Shown: one piece after another, positions 1-9,786 of the stretch
Layout: every line of letters starts with the position of its first letter
Numbering within the stretch: the stretch's first letter is position 1
Assembly: GCA_018398575.1 (NCBI GenBank)
Contig: JAGTXZ010000009.1
Location: 992,001-1,056,000, forward strand
Length of the DNA stretch: 64,000 nucleotides
Source of the DNA: Ampelomyces quisqualis
Taxonomy: Eukaryota > Ascomycota > Dothideomycetes > Pleosporales > Phaeosphaeriaceae
Direction: 5' to 3'
Program-made: the position numbers and the translations under genes
The notes under the pieces: generated by a model
Told to the model about the DNA's origin: nothing
The model's input: the letters and a program-made list of their open reading frames with translations, nothing else
The model's database searches: none

Positions 1-674
1 TGTTATATTTAATAAACTTCTGTCTTGTAAAGTAACTCTCCTAAACAACTTGCATCCTAACCAGGATAGCAACAACTAGAATTGGAATCTTAGTAGCTAC
101 AGGCTGTAGAGTAAGCGTAGAGGAAGTTCTTGCAATTGACTGTTAGCAGGCAGTCTTAGCAGCAGTCCTTCTAATATGACTTTTTGCTGGTACAAAAACA
201 GCTTGGTTCTTCTCAGGTGTATTATCTAGGATAATAACCTCTAGCTTCTTTTGTTGTTGTGTAGGCGTTGTTAGAGTTGGTTGGAGTAGAGACTGACACT
301 TTAGGCAGAATGCAAAATAAGATAGAAGAGAAGAGTAACTTAAGCTATTAACTAGGCAGAACTAGTAGTACAGCATAGTTATGTTATGTAGTACACAACA
401 TGCTATGTAAGAAGGGCATAGGAAGTTAAAAGACACGACAAAATTCTAAGTTAAGGATAGTAGGAGCTTAAGTTATAGTATAAGCGAGTACGTACTATAC
501 TATATTAGGATTAAAGACCTTACTTGCCTCTTCTAGTAGACATAGATTAGTCTGGAGATTAACATGCTAGACAGTAGAAGCATTTGGCTAAAACAGTTAT
601 ATTAGTTTAGAGTGCAATAAATTGAGCTAAGAACTTACTTACCAATTCCTAGCACTAGTAGGTAAAGCCAGGAG
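1..674. other. AT-rich, RIP-like flank of the transposon relic
   Basis: This stretch is markedly AT- and TpA-rich compared with the rest of the window and holds no intact gene. On the minus strand, between about 320 and 40, one frame stays open for roughly 90 codons (it contains LEVIILDNTPEKNQAVFVP). It may be the C-terminal tail of the transposase relic at 675-2144 or part of a neighbouring element. The boundaries and terminal repeats of the element were not identified. Confidence 0.5.
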
Positions 675-2144
675 AGAAAGCTATAGTTTAAACCTATTGT
701 TAATATAGGTTTGCACCTTAATGCGGAGCTGCAGATATATATCAAGATATAGACTATCTTAATTAGTATCTAGTACTGCTCTGGCATTAAACCTAACTAA
801 CTTAAGGGCAGAATTATACCAAGCAAGTGTTTCTGCTAGCAAGAAGCTGTTAATATCCTATTCCCCAATGCAGGACTTAATGTCCTAAAGCTTCTTAGAG
901 TTAAAGTCTACACCCTAGTTCTAGACATAACCTCCTAGATAGTTATAGAGCATAAATGGTTTCCTAACTACTGCATTAGGGCGGTTCTTCTGCTTGCGAA
1001 TTTTGTAGCTATTCTAAAGGCGCACAAAGTTGTAGAGCTGTTTGCAGAGTCCTAGGATATAGACTGCGTAGAGAGTAATCTGGTCTGCAAGCTAATCCTT
1101 AGCAAAGTAGCTCTAGGTACGCAAGCGCCTAAAAAAAGTCTATAAATTAATATTAGTATAGAATATCTTACTGCAGATAGGTTATTATACCTGCTATCTA
1201 AATAGCAGACCCTTTGATAGATGCATCTACTATGCTTTAATGTGCTGATTTGCTGTACTTGTACTATAAAGATAACACTGCTAAAACTCTAGGTCTGCAT
1301 TAATTGAGGTTTAAAGCTTATAGTAAGCATCTGCAAGCATAACAGTCTCTACCCTACAATTAGACCTGATAAATTAAGGCTGGATCTTAGTTGTCTTAAG
1401 AGTGTGTAGGAACTAGTAAACACAGCTAACTGCTGTAGTTGCAGATATCCTAATATACACCTAGACAACATATTAAGAGTATGCGTTAATGCAAGCATAG
1501 ATTTCTACCCTAAATAGCTGTAATTTGCAGTAGCTATTAATAGACTAGATAAAGTTTGGCCCAGGAACAATGTACTCTCTCTAGTGACGCTAAAGATCCC
1601 GCTTACGCTGCTCTACTGCCTCTGAGTTAATTTGGCGATAAACCTGGAATAGTCTGTCCCTAGAAACAACATAGCCTTGCTGGCGGAAGTGGGTGTAAAG
1701 ATATCCCTGGCTATACCTATTAATTACACCCTTCTTAAGTTTCTCCTTAACAAGCTTTTGTACAAGTGCATTAGCAGCTATACTTGCTGCTACCTTACAA
1801 ACACTTCTCTTTAAACTAAGCTTAAAACGCAGGCAGATAAGCGTGTATTTCCTAATCTTGAAACCTTCTTCTTAAAGTACAGTTAAGATATCTGTATCTT
1901 CAAGACCTACTTTAAAGAACAACACCTATATCCTGCTCTTAACAATGTCTTTAACATGTAAAGGAAGTCCTTTCTGAATACCCTAGTCCTGGAAGCGGCG
2001 TTGTAGTGTACGAGTCCTTACAGTAGTACTGTAGGTATCCTAAAGGTAGGTACAGATCTCCTTGTAGGTAAGGCCTTCGCGGAAAAGCGCAGCAAGTTCA
2101 TCCTTAAAGGGTACAAGATTAATAGTTGGACGTCTAGCAGGCAT
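675..2144 (-). pseudogene. RIP-decayed integrase-core (DDE) transposase relic
   Basis: One frame on the minus strand reads as a transposase of the fungal integrase-core type for about 490 codons, but at least 15 in-frame TAG/TAA stops interrupt it. It starts at MPARRPTINLVPFKDELAAL, a Clr5/HTH-like N-terminus. Recognisable blocks follow: EEGFKIRKYTLICLRF, then GPNFI*SINSYCKLQLF, then IYACINAYS*YVV*VYI, and finally a C-terminal block containing KPFMLYNYLGG and FLLAETLAWYNSALK. The stops fall where the family would carry Trp, Gln or Arg, so TGG to TAG and CAA/CAG to TAA/TAG changes explain them. That C:G to T:A pattern is the signature of repeat-induced point mutation (RIP). The family assignment rests on motif recall. 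The 3' limit near 675 is approximate. Confidence 0.8.
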
Positions 2145-2408
2145 TTTGGATATAGTATTGTAGGTATTAGATGGGTAGCAGTTGCTGCAGGATATGATAG
2201 TTGGCTGTGGTGGGGTTACTGGACACAAATTTTGAAGTTCCAAATAATTTTGGCGGGCCACCTGCTTATAGTCCTCCGTAATTGTTCCGCTTCCGGCGTC
2301 TTCGCCTAGCAGGTGTCATGTGACGACACGACACGAAGCATGCAACACGAGTTTGACATCGACGCCAAACATCGAGCACCAGGGAATAGAAAGATAGGCA
2401 GAGAAAAC

Positions 2409-3149
2409 ATGTCGACACCTGAGGCCCAGGAAGATGCCGCAAGACAGCGAATCATCAAGCACATGAATGCAGACCACCAGGACTCAGTGAGGCATCATGC
2501 TCAAGCACATCCAGCTGGCTCATCTTCTGACGGCTCAAATCAGATTCGCCGATACCTTGAAGCTTATTCTGGAAAGTCTTTGTTGCAGACACGCAGCGCG
2601 CAGATGATAGACATCAGCCTCGAGGAGATGAAGTTTACATGTAACGATGAGCAGCACACCATTGCGTTCGACCCACCCCTTAAGTCTTTTCGCGATGCGC
2701 GCGAACGCGTCGTGCAACTCGACAAAGACGCTTTGCAGATTCTTGGGCGCAGCGACCTCATCATTGACAAGTACATCCCGCCAACCGCCCATCTCGGGCA
2801 TCTTTTCAACTTTTCAGCGTGCTTGCTCAGTTATGTTTTCCTACCGTTTCCGTCAATCTGGCAGCCTGGCTCCCTGCTATATGACACGCTGCTACATCAT
2901 GTCCCGTGGTTCGCAAACTTCGTTGCGCAGATGGGCTGGTGGGTAGTGGTCGCCTTCATGATTCCCATTCATTCCGTTGAAGCTGGGATTATGGCAAGGA
3001 GATTATGGACCAAGCATGGTTTGACGCCGCTGGATGGATCGTATTGGGCTTGGACGACTAGTACGTTTGTTGAGGGTATCACTGCAAAATGGAGGCTGGA
3101 TGCTCTATTGGAGCGAAAGAGGAAAGAAAAGGACGCGAAGAAGCATTAG
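2409..3149 (+). CDS. DUF2470-domain membrane protein
   Basis: Single-exon gene. The N-terminal part carries the DUF2470 signature RIIKHMNADHQDSVRHH, resembling the domain in bacterial and plant haem-utilisation/glutamyl-tRNA-reductase-binding proteins. The C-terminal half has hydrophobic segments (around FNFSACLLSYVFLPF and GWWVVVAFMIPIH) and ends in a very basic tail (ERKRKEKDAKKH), so an ER or other endomembrane protein with a cytosolic DUF2470 domain is likely. The start chosen is the ATG at 2409 (MSTPEAQ), just before the domain. An in-frame ATG at 2340 would add 23 residues. The gene abuts the transposon relic upstream and converges on ARG8 downstream. The biochemical role of the fungal family is not established. 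Confidence 0.8.
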   Translation: MSTPEAQEDAARQRIIKHMNADHQDSVRHHAQAHPAGSSSDGSNQIRRYLEAYSGKSLLQTRSAQMIDISLEEMKFTCNDEQHTIAFDPPLKSFRDARERVVQLDKDALQILGRSDLIIDKYIPPTAHLGHLFNFSACLLSYVFLPFPSIWQPGSLLYDTLLHHVPWFANFVAQMGWWVVVAFMIPIHSVEAGIMARRLWTKHGLTPLDGSYWAWTTSTFVEGITAKWRLDALLERKRKEKDAKKH

Positions 3150-3475
3150 TACCTTGATGATACGAAGGGACACAGCGTCAAGAAGGTGCCTGAATATGTT
3201 TGACCATTACACATCTACCCCTTGCGTATCGAATAACGCCGCATACATGTTCGACACATGGTATGAGCCTCTGCTAGGGATCAAATGCCTTAGGTGTCCT
3301 CATCCATCCAAAAGCATTATGAAGCAAGGCGTTCGTTTTGATTGTCTGGCAAGCCAAGAAGAGTCATGCTCAATCGTTCGTGTCACAGTACTTTTGGTGC
3401 TCGCTTCAAGGCGGAATCCATTCCAGAACGCCGTGTTAACGAACGAACGCCAAAAATCGATGTACAGGGCACACA

Positions 3476-5034
3476 CTATAGCATTTCTTGCTGGCCTGGA
3501 GTACCTTCTACATCTTCACCTTTGCACCAGACACTCTCCATCGCCGAACCCAAGATTTGCATACCTTCTTCTATTTCCGCCTCGGTGATGATAAGCGGTG
3601 GCACAAACCTGAGTGTATTCGTGCCGCAGGATATGACTAGCAAACCTCGCTCACGGGCAGCAGTGATAATTTCCGTCGGGTCGGCATCGAGCTGCAGACC
3701 TAGAATCAAACCTTTGCCTCGAACCTCCTTGATCTGACTAGGGAACCGCTTTCGTAGTGCATCAAAGTGTTTGCGATATGCTGCCTCTTTTGCTGGTATC
3801 GAGTCAAGAATCTCTGGAGACGACAAACGAGAGAGAATGTAGGATGCTACGCGACTGCCTAGAGGATTACCGCCAAACGTGGTGCCATGATCGCCAGTCT
3901 TGATGTGATTGCAAACAAAATCGTTGACAATGGTTGCGCCGATGGGGAACCCATTACCGAGGGCTTTGGCAGTAGTGACAATGTCTGGATGGCATTGCTC
4001 GGGGTAGCCAGCATGCGCCCAGAATGTCCCTGTCCTGCCTAGACCGCACTGGATCTCGTCGTGGATGAGGACAACACCAAGCTCCGTGCAGCGCTTTCGC
4101 AAAGCGAGGAGAAATTCAGGTGTTGCGACGTTGACACCACCTTCACCCTGGATGGGCTCGATGATGACACCACAGGTTGACTCAGTCACCAAATCGTTTA
4201 TCGCGTTGATATCATTGAACGTGCCGTACCTAAAGCCTGGTATCATGGGCGAGAACGGTGTTTGGTACTTGGGGTTCGGTGTTGCGCTCAGGCTTCCCAT
4301 GGTCCGGCCATGGAAGGAGTTGTGGAAGGAAACGAACTCATGCTTGTCCTTATTTGGGGATAGAGATTTGCCGACCTTTCGCGCGAATTTTATGGCAGCT
4401 TCGTTGGCTTCAGAACCACTGTTGCAGATGAATGTTCGGGTTGCGCTGGCAAAGCCGCCGGTTGCGTGCGTGAGCTGAACAAGCTGTTTCGATAGCAGAC
4501 CAGTATGGGGATTGTGGTAGAGATTCGATGTGTGCATAAGCTGTTTAGCCTAGAAACTGTCAATCGAAGCACGGGACTATGTGTAGAGCAGCAGCGTACT
4601 TGTTCACCAATCACTTGTGCAACGCCAGAGTCGCAATGGCCAAGCGCATTGACAGCGATGCCAGACGTAAAGTCTAGATACTTTCGGTTTTCAACATCCC
4701 ACATGTAGCATCCCTCGCCCTTCTCGAACATAGGTGGTGGGCGGACATAGGTTGGGACCATGTACGGGAGTTGCTGGTTCACGAGACCGGCGGTCTTGGA
4801 GTTCGAGTGAGGGTCTGGGGTGGGTAGTGACGAATCGCGCTTCACTATGTCAGCCCGAGAGAATGTTCCATGTGTGAAAGGTACGCATACAGCTATAGAG
4901 TCCAGGATATCTTGTGGTAGGCTAGAGCCCTTGAGTGCAGCAGTGGCCGCTGAGGCAAAACGTGGGGAGACGCAATCAATACGTGGGGCTCGCAACGCTG
5001 CGCATACACGTTTTGTAGACAATCTCAGCGCCAT
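3476..5034 (-). CDS. ARG8: Acetylornithine aminotransferase, mitochondrial
   Basis: Class III PLP-dependent aminotransferase that makes N-acetylornithine in the mitochondrial arginine pathway. Two exons, 5034-4600 and 4549-3476. The 50-bp intron (donor GTACGC, branch TTGAC, acceptor CTAG) joins VIGEQ to AKQLMHTSNLYHNPHTG. Family landmarks are CNSGSEANEAAIKFARK, SFHNSFHGRTMGSLSAT, IIEPIQGEGGVN, HDEIQCGLGRTG and, at the PLP lysine, TAKALGNGFPIGA. The N-terminus MALRLSTKRVCAALRAPR is rich in Arg, Ala and Ser with no acids, as expected for a mitochondrial presequence. The start at 5034 is the first ATG in frame; upstream codons lack ATG. It is about 480 aa. The gene converges on the DUF2470 gene. 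Confidence 0.95.
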
Positions 5035-5301
5035 TGTAGATGTACAGGAAAAGATGGAAATAAGCAAGAGCAAGTCTGTCCATGCGTCATTTGCAAAGTT
5101 GCGTCGCGGAGAAATGTGACTCCACCGTTAATTTATCCCCTTATCGATAAGCCATGGTTCCTGTCGAGGTCGGCGGCGGGCCGGGATATCACGTGGCGCT
5201 GTTTCTTTCTCCTTTATAGGACCACCCGAATTGGTTGCAGAGCAAAATGGTTCACATAGTCTTCATGTGAAGTTGGCTCAGAAAAAAAATGCTAAAAAAT
5301 T

Positions 5302-5404
5302 GTCCCGTGCCAGACTCGAACTGGCGGCCTTGGGATATCTACTCTTAGAGTAGTCATACAAGAAGGTATGAGACCCACGTGATAACCAACTACACCAACG
5401 AGAC
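5302..5404 (-). tRNA. tRNA-Met (CAT) with intron
   Basis: The minus strand folds as a tRNA. The acceptor stem GTCTCGT/ACGGGAC is 7 bp with discriminator A. The D arm is GTGTAGTTGGTTATCAC, and the T arm GCCAG-TTCGAGT-CTGGC is perfect. The anticodon stem begins TGGGT and the loop reads CTCATA, which puts CAT at positions 34-36. About 31 extra bases follow the base 3' to the anticodon, the canonical place for a nuclear tRNA intron. The 31-39 pair appears to be a T-T mismatch, so the exact intron ends and the isotype are less certain than the tRNA call itself. Confidence 0.8.
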
Positions 5405-8162
5405 TGTTCGAGGTTCTGCCTTGATGATGAGATGGTGCCGGCCACAATTAGCCGATAATTGATTAGTCAGAAACGCTTTACAGTAACATAGCTCTTTATC
5501 TTCGCAACCCCCTTCTGTTCCTGTTACCTAGCGCTAGGACCGAGGACATCAGTGCTTATCAATAACCACTTTGCACGTTTCTCTTGGTCGCTGGCGCAGA
5601 TTGGCTGATTGGACCTCATTGGTACAAACTACAGCACCAGGTAACGTGAAATGTCAATCTTTTCTCGCATACTAAGCTTTGAATCAAGCCACCAATTCTG
5701 TCAAATCGCATGAATGTGAATACTTCCAATGATGAATTTTCTTCGTGTCGGGCAATTGCAATGTTTGCCATTGAACGTCCAACATCCAACATCCAGGTTC
5801 AAAAGCCAACATGCGGCATGCTAGAATTTCTTGCTTGGATGGACCCCAAGCCGCCGATGCTGAATGTTGGTGGAAGAGGCCCAATTGGGCGAGGTAAGTT
5901 TGGAAGTTGCGGGATAAAAGACGATCGAGGATCGGTGAAGGATCGAGCGGATAGGACGAAATAGAATTGAGGAATGGGGACAAGGCTTCCGAAAAATGAA
6001 GTATAAATTCATGGTCGTGTAGCACTGAGCCAAGATGCTCACGACAGGTGTCATATCCACCTACTCGTGGTAGGTGCCTGGTGCGTGTGCATTCTCCGTA
6101 CTGAGGCGGGAATCGAACCAATCTGGAGTGTTTCGCTCGACTGTGCAGGTCTCCTTTTCAATAACACGGTATCAATTCTCTGGGCCTATATTGATCTTTC
6201 CGGGTATGATAGAACTAGTGGAGTGTTCATGGTTGCTGCTCAAATCAACTGTGAAGGTCTCCTCGACACGGGAGTACTGATTTCTTGAAATTAGGCCGAA
6301 CGTTTTGGGTATCATTGGACCAGCCTGGGTGGTGATAGGAACTAACTCGGGGCGGGTCTGAGGTTTACCACCAAAGTGGAAGATATATAACGCTTGCGCT
6401 CGCGGAAGGAGCTGAATTGCTTGGACTCGAAGCACGCATGGCGGCAGCAGTGGAAGATTAGGCCTGTATAAATCGAGCCAAATTGAAATCGTGGCTCTTG
6501 GCGGCGGCAGGCTGGTCGTCACCATCTAAGATGGTCTCGTAGGTCCCCTTTAAGCCGTCCACGACCATCGGGTCTCATATATATTTTGTCCTACTTATTT
6601 TTCCTCTCGTTGAAGCGCCGGATGAGAAATTGCAGGGTGCCATATGTTGGTTCTAGTACCATCTTTGTTGTGACGAGTCCATGCATCTGAGCCTAGTGCA
6701 CCCAATGGTTGGACTGCCCGTTGTTCTTCATGCTGGCGCGGTGATGTAGGGATCTTGGCGGCCTCCAAGTCGGGCCCGAAGTGATAGTCAGGATTGGTGA
6801 AAGAACGAGCTGAAGTGTTCATGACGGGACCGATCCATCCGGTCCTACTATGTGCCCGGTGCGTATGGGTGCTCCATGCGAACGCGCGCCACGTGGCATT
6901 TGGAGTGTCGCTGCGGTCGAAGTTACTCTTTTCACGGGTTTCTCGTCCTCGATAGTCTCCAAGAAGCTCTCCTCTGAGCCGTCCACTACCATTAAGTTAT
7001 TTGGCGCGCCGCTGCCATCGAGGGTGTTCTTGTCGGTTTGTTGCTAGTACGGCTAGTGGCGGAGTAGATGTGGATGGGATGCACAGTAAACTTGCTGTTG
7101 ATTTAGTGATATCTGATCGTGTTGGACCTCCGTATTGAGATAGTAATGCGAAGTACGTTGTAAATGTAATTTTCTCGATAGCTACTCTATAAAGAGACAG
7201 GCTAATTCATCTTGGATTGATAACCAGCTTCGCTGTTACCTCTCGTGGAATGAATGGCAGTCTCACCTGAATCATCTCAATCTGACGAAGAAGTACATAA
7301 GTTCTAGATGTATAACCATGTCTATACCCAAATCAAGAAGGCTTGGAAGAAGGCAGGTAATATTTTGGCACTTTGGAGAGGATCCCTGGGACCTGATCAA
7401 GAAGCAGAGAAACGCCTGCCAGTAGTGGCAAGCACAGGGTTTATGATCAACACAAACACAGAAGATACCAGTAAGCCCTCATTGCAAATGGAGCTTGTGT
7501 ACCTGCACACGTACATCCGACATCGTGAAATTATCGAAAATCGAGTCCAGCACATGGCGCCTGCCGTGCTATGCCAGCTCGCCATGCGCCACGTACCTTT
7601 TTTCTTCGTATTTCTTGCGCGTATGTATTGATATTCGCTTCAAATACGAGATTTTCCCTACACATTTGCAACGTTCTTTCCCGATCCTGAGCACGCGCAC
7701 TAAAAAATCAACAAGTGCTTATCGCATTCAGCCAGGCTACCCGCGTCGCACGAATGCTACAGTGCCATGCGTGGGCTCTATGTTTGTTTGATGAGCATAT
7801 GATAATGAAAAAGTCACAGGATACCGAAATTGGGGCTTATTCCCGATCCCAAAAACGTCTAAACGATGCGAAAGTTCATTGCTGACGCCGCCGATCTTGC
7901 TAAATTTATCGTCAGGTTTCTGCATAGGCGGGTCCGGAGAGACCAATCATCCGAAGTCATTCGATTGACGATGTCGAACGCAAGCATTGCCTGCTCGATA
8001 CTATACTGATGGGGGGTCTCGTAGCGCACGATAACTGGGCTCATATTAAAGGGTCCACCTTATGAAGAGGGCGCGTGAAACACATACCTGCCCTACTCCG
8101 TACATTCGTCAATATCTACACACTTCACTGTCGCCTCCACCCAAACAGTTTAATTCATCGCA
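5405..8162. other. Gene-poor 2.7-kb interval
   Basis: No gene with a recognisable product. Short open frames are scattered on both strands, for example 7308-7631 (+). On the minus strand, around 6520 and 6990, two segments encode similar short peptides (MVVDGLKGTYETILDGDDQP and MVVDGSEESFLETIEDEKPV), which hints at two decayed copies of one unknown coding sequence. The last 100 bp presumably carry the promoter of the secreted-protein gene at 8163. Confidence 0.4.
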
Positions 8163-8798
8163 ATGCAGTTCACGAAAACAGCTCTCGCGGCCAGTCTTGC
8201 TTTCACCTCTGCCGTTGCAGCGTCACCCCTCGAGGCACGTCAGAACGCCACACTAAAGGACTGGGAAGTCACCAGCGCTGGCAGCTTCACACCCTCTGGA
8301 CGTCCTGGCAGCTACCCATGGGTGACCATTACCGCCAACATCACAGACCCCAATGATATCGATCTAGGCGAAGCAGAGTCTGATGGCAAGCCCGTCACCG
8401 TCCCCGCTGGAAGTAAGGGCGTCGTATGTCTATCCTCTATCATCACCAGCCTCGCACAAATTAACACAACACAGAACTGCATAGCAAAGTACTTCACCAA
8501 GAACCGCGAGAGCCCACTTGGACGTACTTGGCCCTGCGATTCCATCGAGGGTGGATACTGGACTATGGAGGTCCTAGCAGGCTCCTTGGGGTCATACTCG
8601 TCGAACGACTTCAAGCTGAAGTTCAGGCATGTGGCCGACTTGATCTACCAAGGTGCGCAGTACACAGCGGGCTTCGAGGCGGAGGGTAACTTTGAGGTGG
8701 GAAAGAACCTCAAGGGAACGTGTGGAGGAAGCGGAGTATGTAGTTGGGGACTTCCTGAGGACCAGAGGCCGTTCCACATTACGCCGAGCAAGGTGTAA
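8163..8798 (+). CDS. Small secreted AA1-like / cell-death-inducer-like protein
   Basis: The N-terminus MQFTKTALAASLAFTSAVAA is a classic secretion signal followed by SPLEARQ, a Kex2-type pro-site. The mature part starts WEVTSAGSFTPSGRPGSYPW, resembling small secreted proteins of plant-associated Dothideomycetes with an Alt a 1-like (AA1-like) beta-fold. I prefer a two-exon model, 8163-8423 and 8475-8798: the 51-bp segment 8424-8474 has a perfect GTATGT donor, a TTAAC branch and an ACACAG acceptor, and its removal gives KGVNCIAKYFTKN with four cysteines left (NC, PC, TC, VC). Unspliced, the frame also stays open (211 aa instead of 194). Secretion is well supported. The family name is from motif memory, and an effector role is inference. 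Confidence 0.75.
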   Translation: MQFTKTALAASLAFTSAVAASPLEARQNATLKDWEVTSAGSFTPSGRPGSYPWVTITANITDPNDIDLGEAESDGKPVTVPAGSKGVVCLSSIITSLAQINTTQNCIAKYFTKNRESPLGRTWPCDSIEGGYWTMEVLAGSLGSYSSNDFKLKFRHVADLIYQGAQYTAGFEAEGNFEVGKNLKGTCGGSGVCSWGLPEDQRPFHITPSKV

Positions 8799-9786
8799 GC
8801 AGCAGAGCCAAGTGAGGAAAGCGGAGGGGGAAGGACGACGCAAGAATGCGCGTGGAATCCAGATCGTAGTATAGAATCGTGATTGGTGAATCACCAGGCT
8901 GAAGGTACTCCCTGATTAGCTAGTGGATAAGTTAGTCTATAGGAGGATCCTGGAGGTTCAACCTACATACACTGAAGGCACCAAAATGCCGATCCCAGAC
9001 CGTACGTGACATCTCTCTCGAGTAGGACCAACAGGACCAACACGCAATTCCATAGCTCAGTGAAAACATGCCTTCGTTCTTCATACCTTGTGGTGAGCAG
9101 AATGCTGTGCGGATACCCGTCAGGCTACTGCGAGAGGTGGCTTTCGCGACTCCAGTTATGTTCGATACAAACAATCTCTTTCTTACATGAATTTCTGCCC
9201 GTATGCATGTGCAAAGCAGCACAGCAGATACTTGGAAGATATGATGCTGACACGCAGGCCCAGAACCATGTCGGTACGCGACGCTTTCCAAGTTGCATAA
9301 CGAGTCTGCGATTCCGGTACCGCGATGCACACGCAGCACATTTCTGTGGTCAAACTATTCTCGGCGAGATTCTTCCATCTGTGTTCGTTCGTCCGCTGGT
9401 ACTTGATTGGACCGAAAGCTCGTGCATGTGTGATACGTTTGTGGTGGGACTCTCTCAGGTTTTACGAGAAGTGGAAAATGAGCTCGAAGCACTTCCAAAT
9501 GAAGAAGATGTCCAATGACCAAGAATTGAACCTGCTCAGCGCGGTTTCGGTGGTGTGAGCGTGAAACCTGAGAGGGTCTGTTGACTCTGTTCCGTTCGCT
9601 CACTAGCGCAACTTTGCACGCTAGGGTCCCGGTCCAATGCTCCGTGCGCCCCATCAGACGGCTCATGGGAATCTACTCCGTACAGTCTCTCATACTTGAC
9701 AGTCATCACTCATCAACTTCTGTAGCGATCAGCAAGCGGCTCCGAATTGTTCAGCAAGAATTTGTGCGATCAATCATGTGCTTGCC
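8799..9786. other. Intergenic; nothing convincing
   Basis: Between the secreted-protein gene and the SNF2 gene. The longest open frame (9006-9518, +) has no recognisable domain and no supporting splice structure. I treat it as chance. Confidence 0.4.

Noticed and set aside
6080..6120. tRNA T-arm-like motif (GGTTCGATTCCCGC on the minus strand)
   Set aside because: The five-base stem does not pair and no other tRNA arms are present.
7308..7631. 107-codon plus-strand open frame in the gene-poor block
   Set aside because: No motif recognised and overlapping frames are equally open. Not supportable as a gene.
9006..9518. 170-codon plus-strand open frame
   Set aside because: No recognisable domain and no splice context; codon use does not resemble the neighbours.
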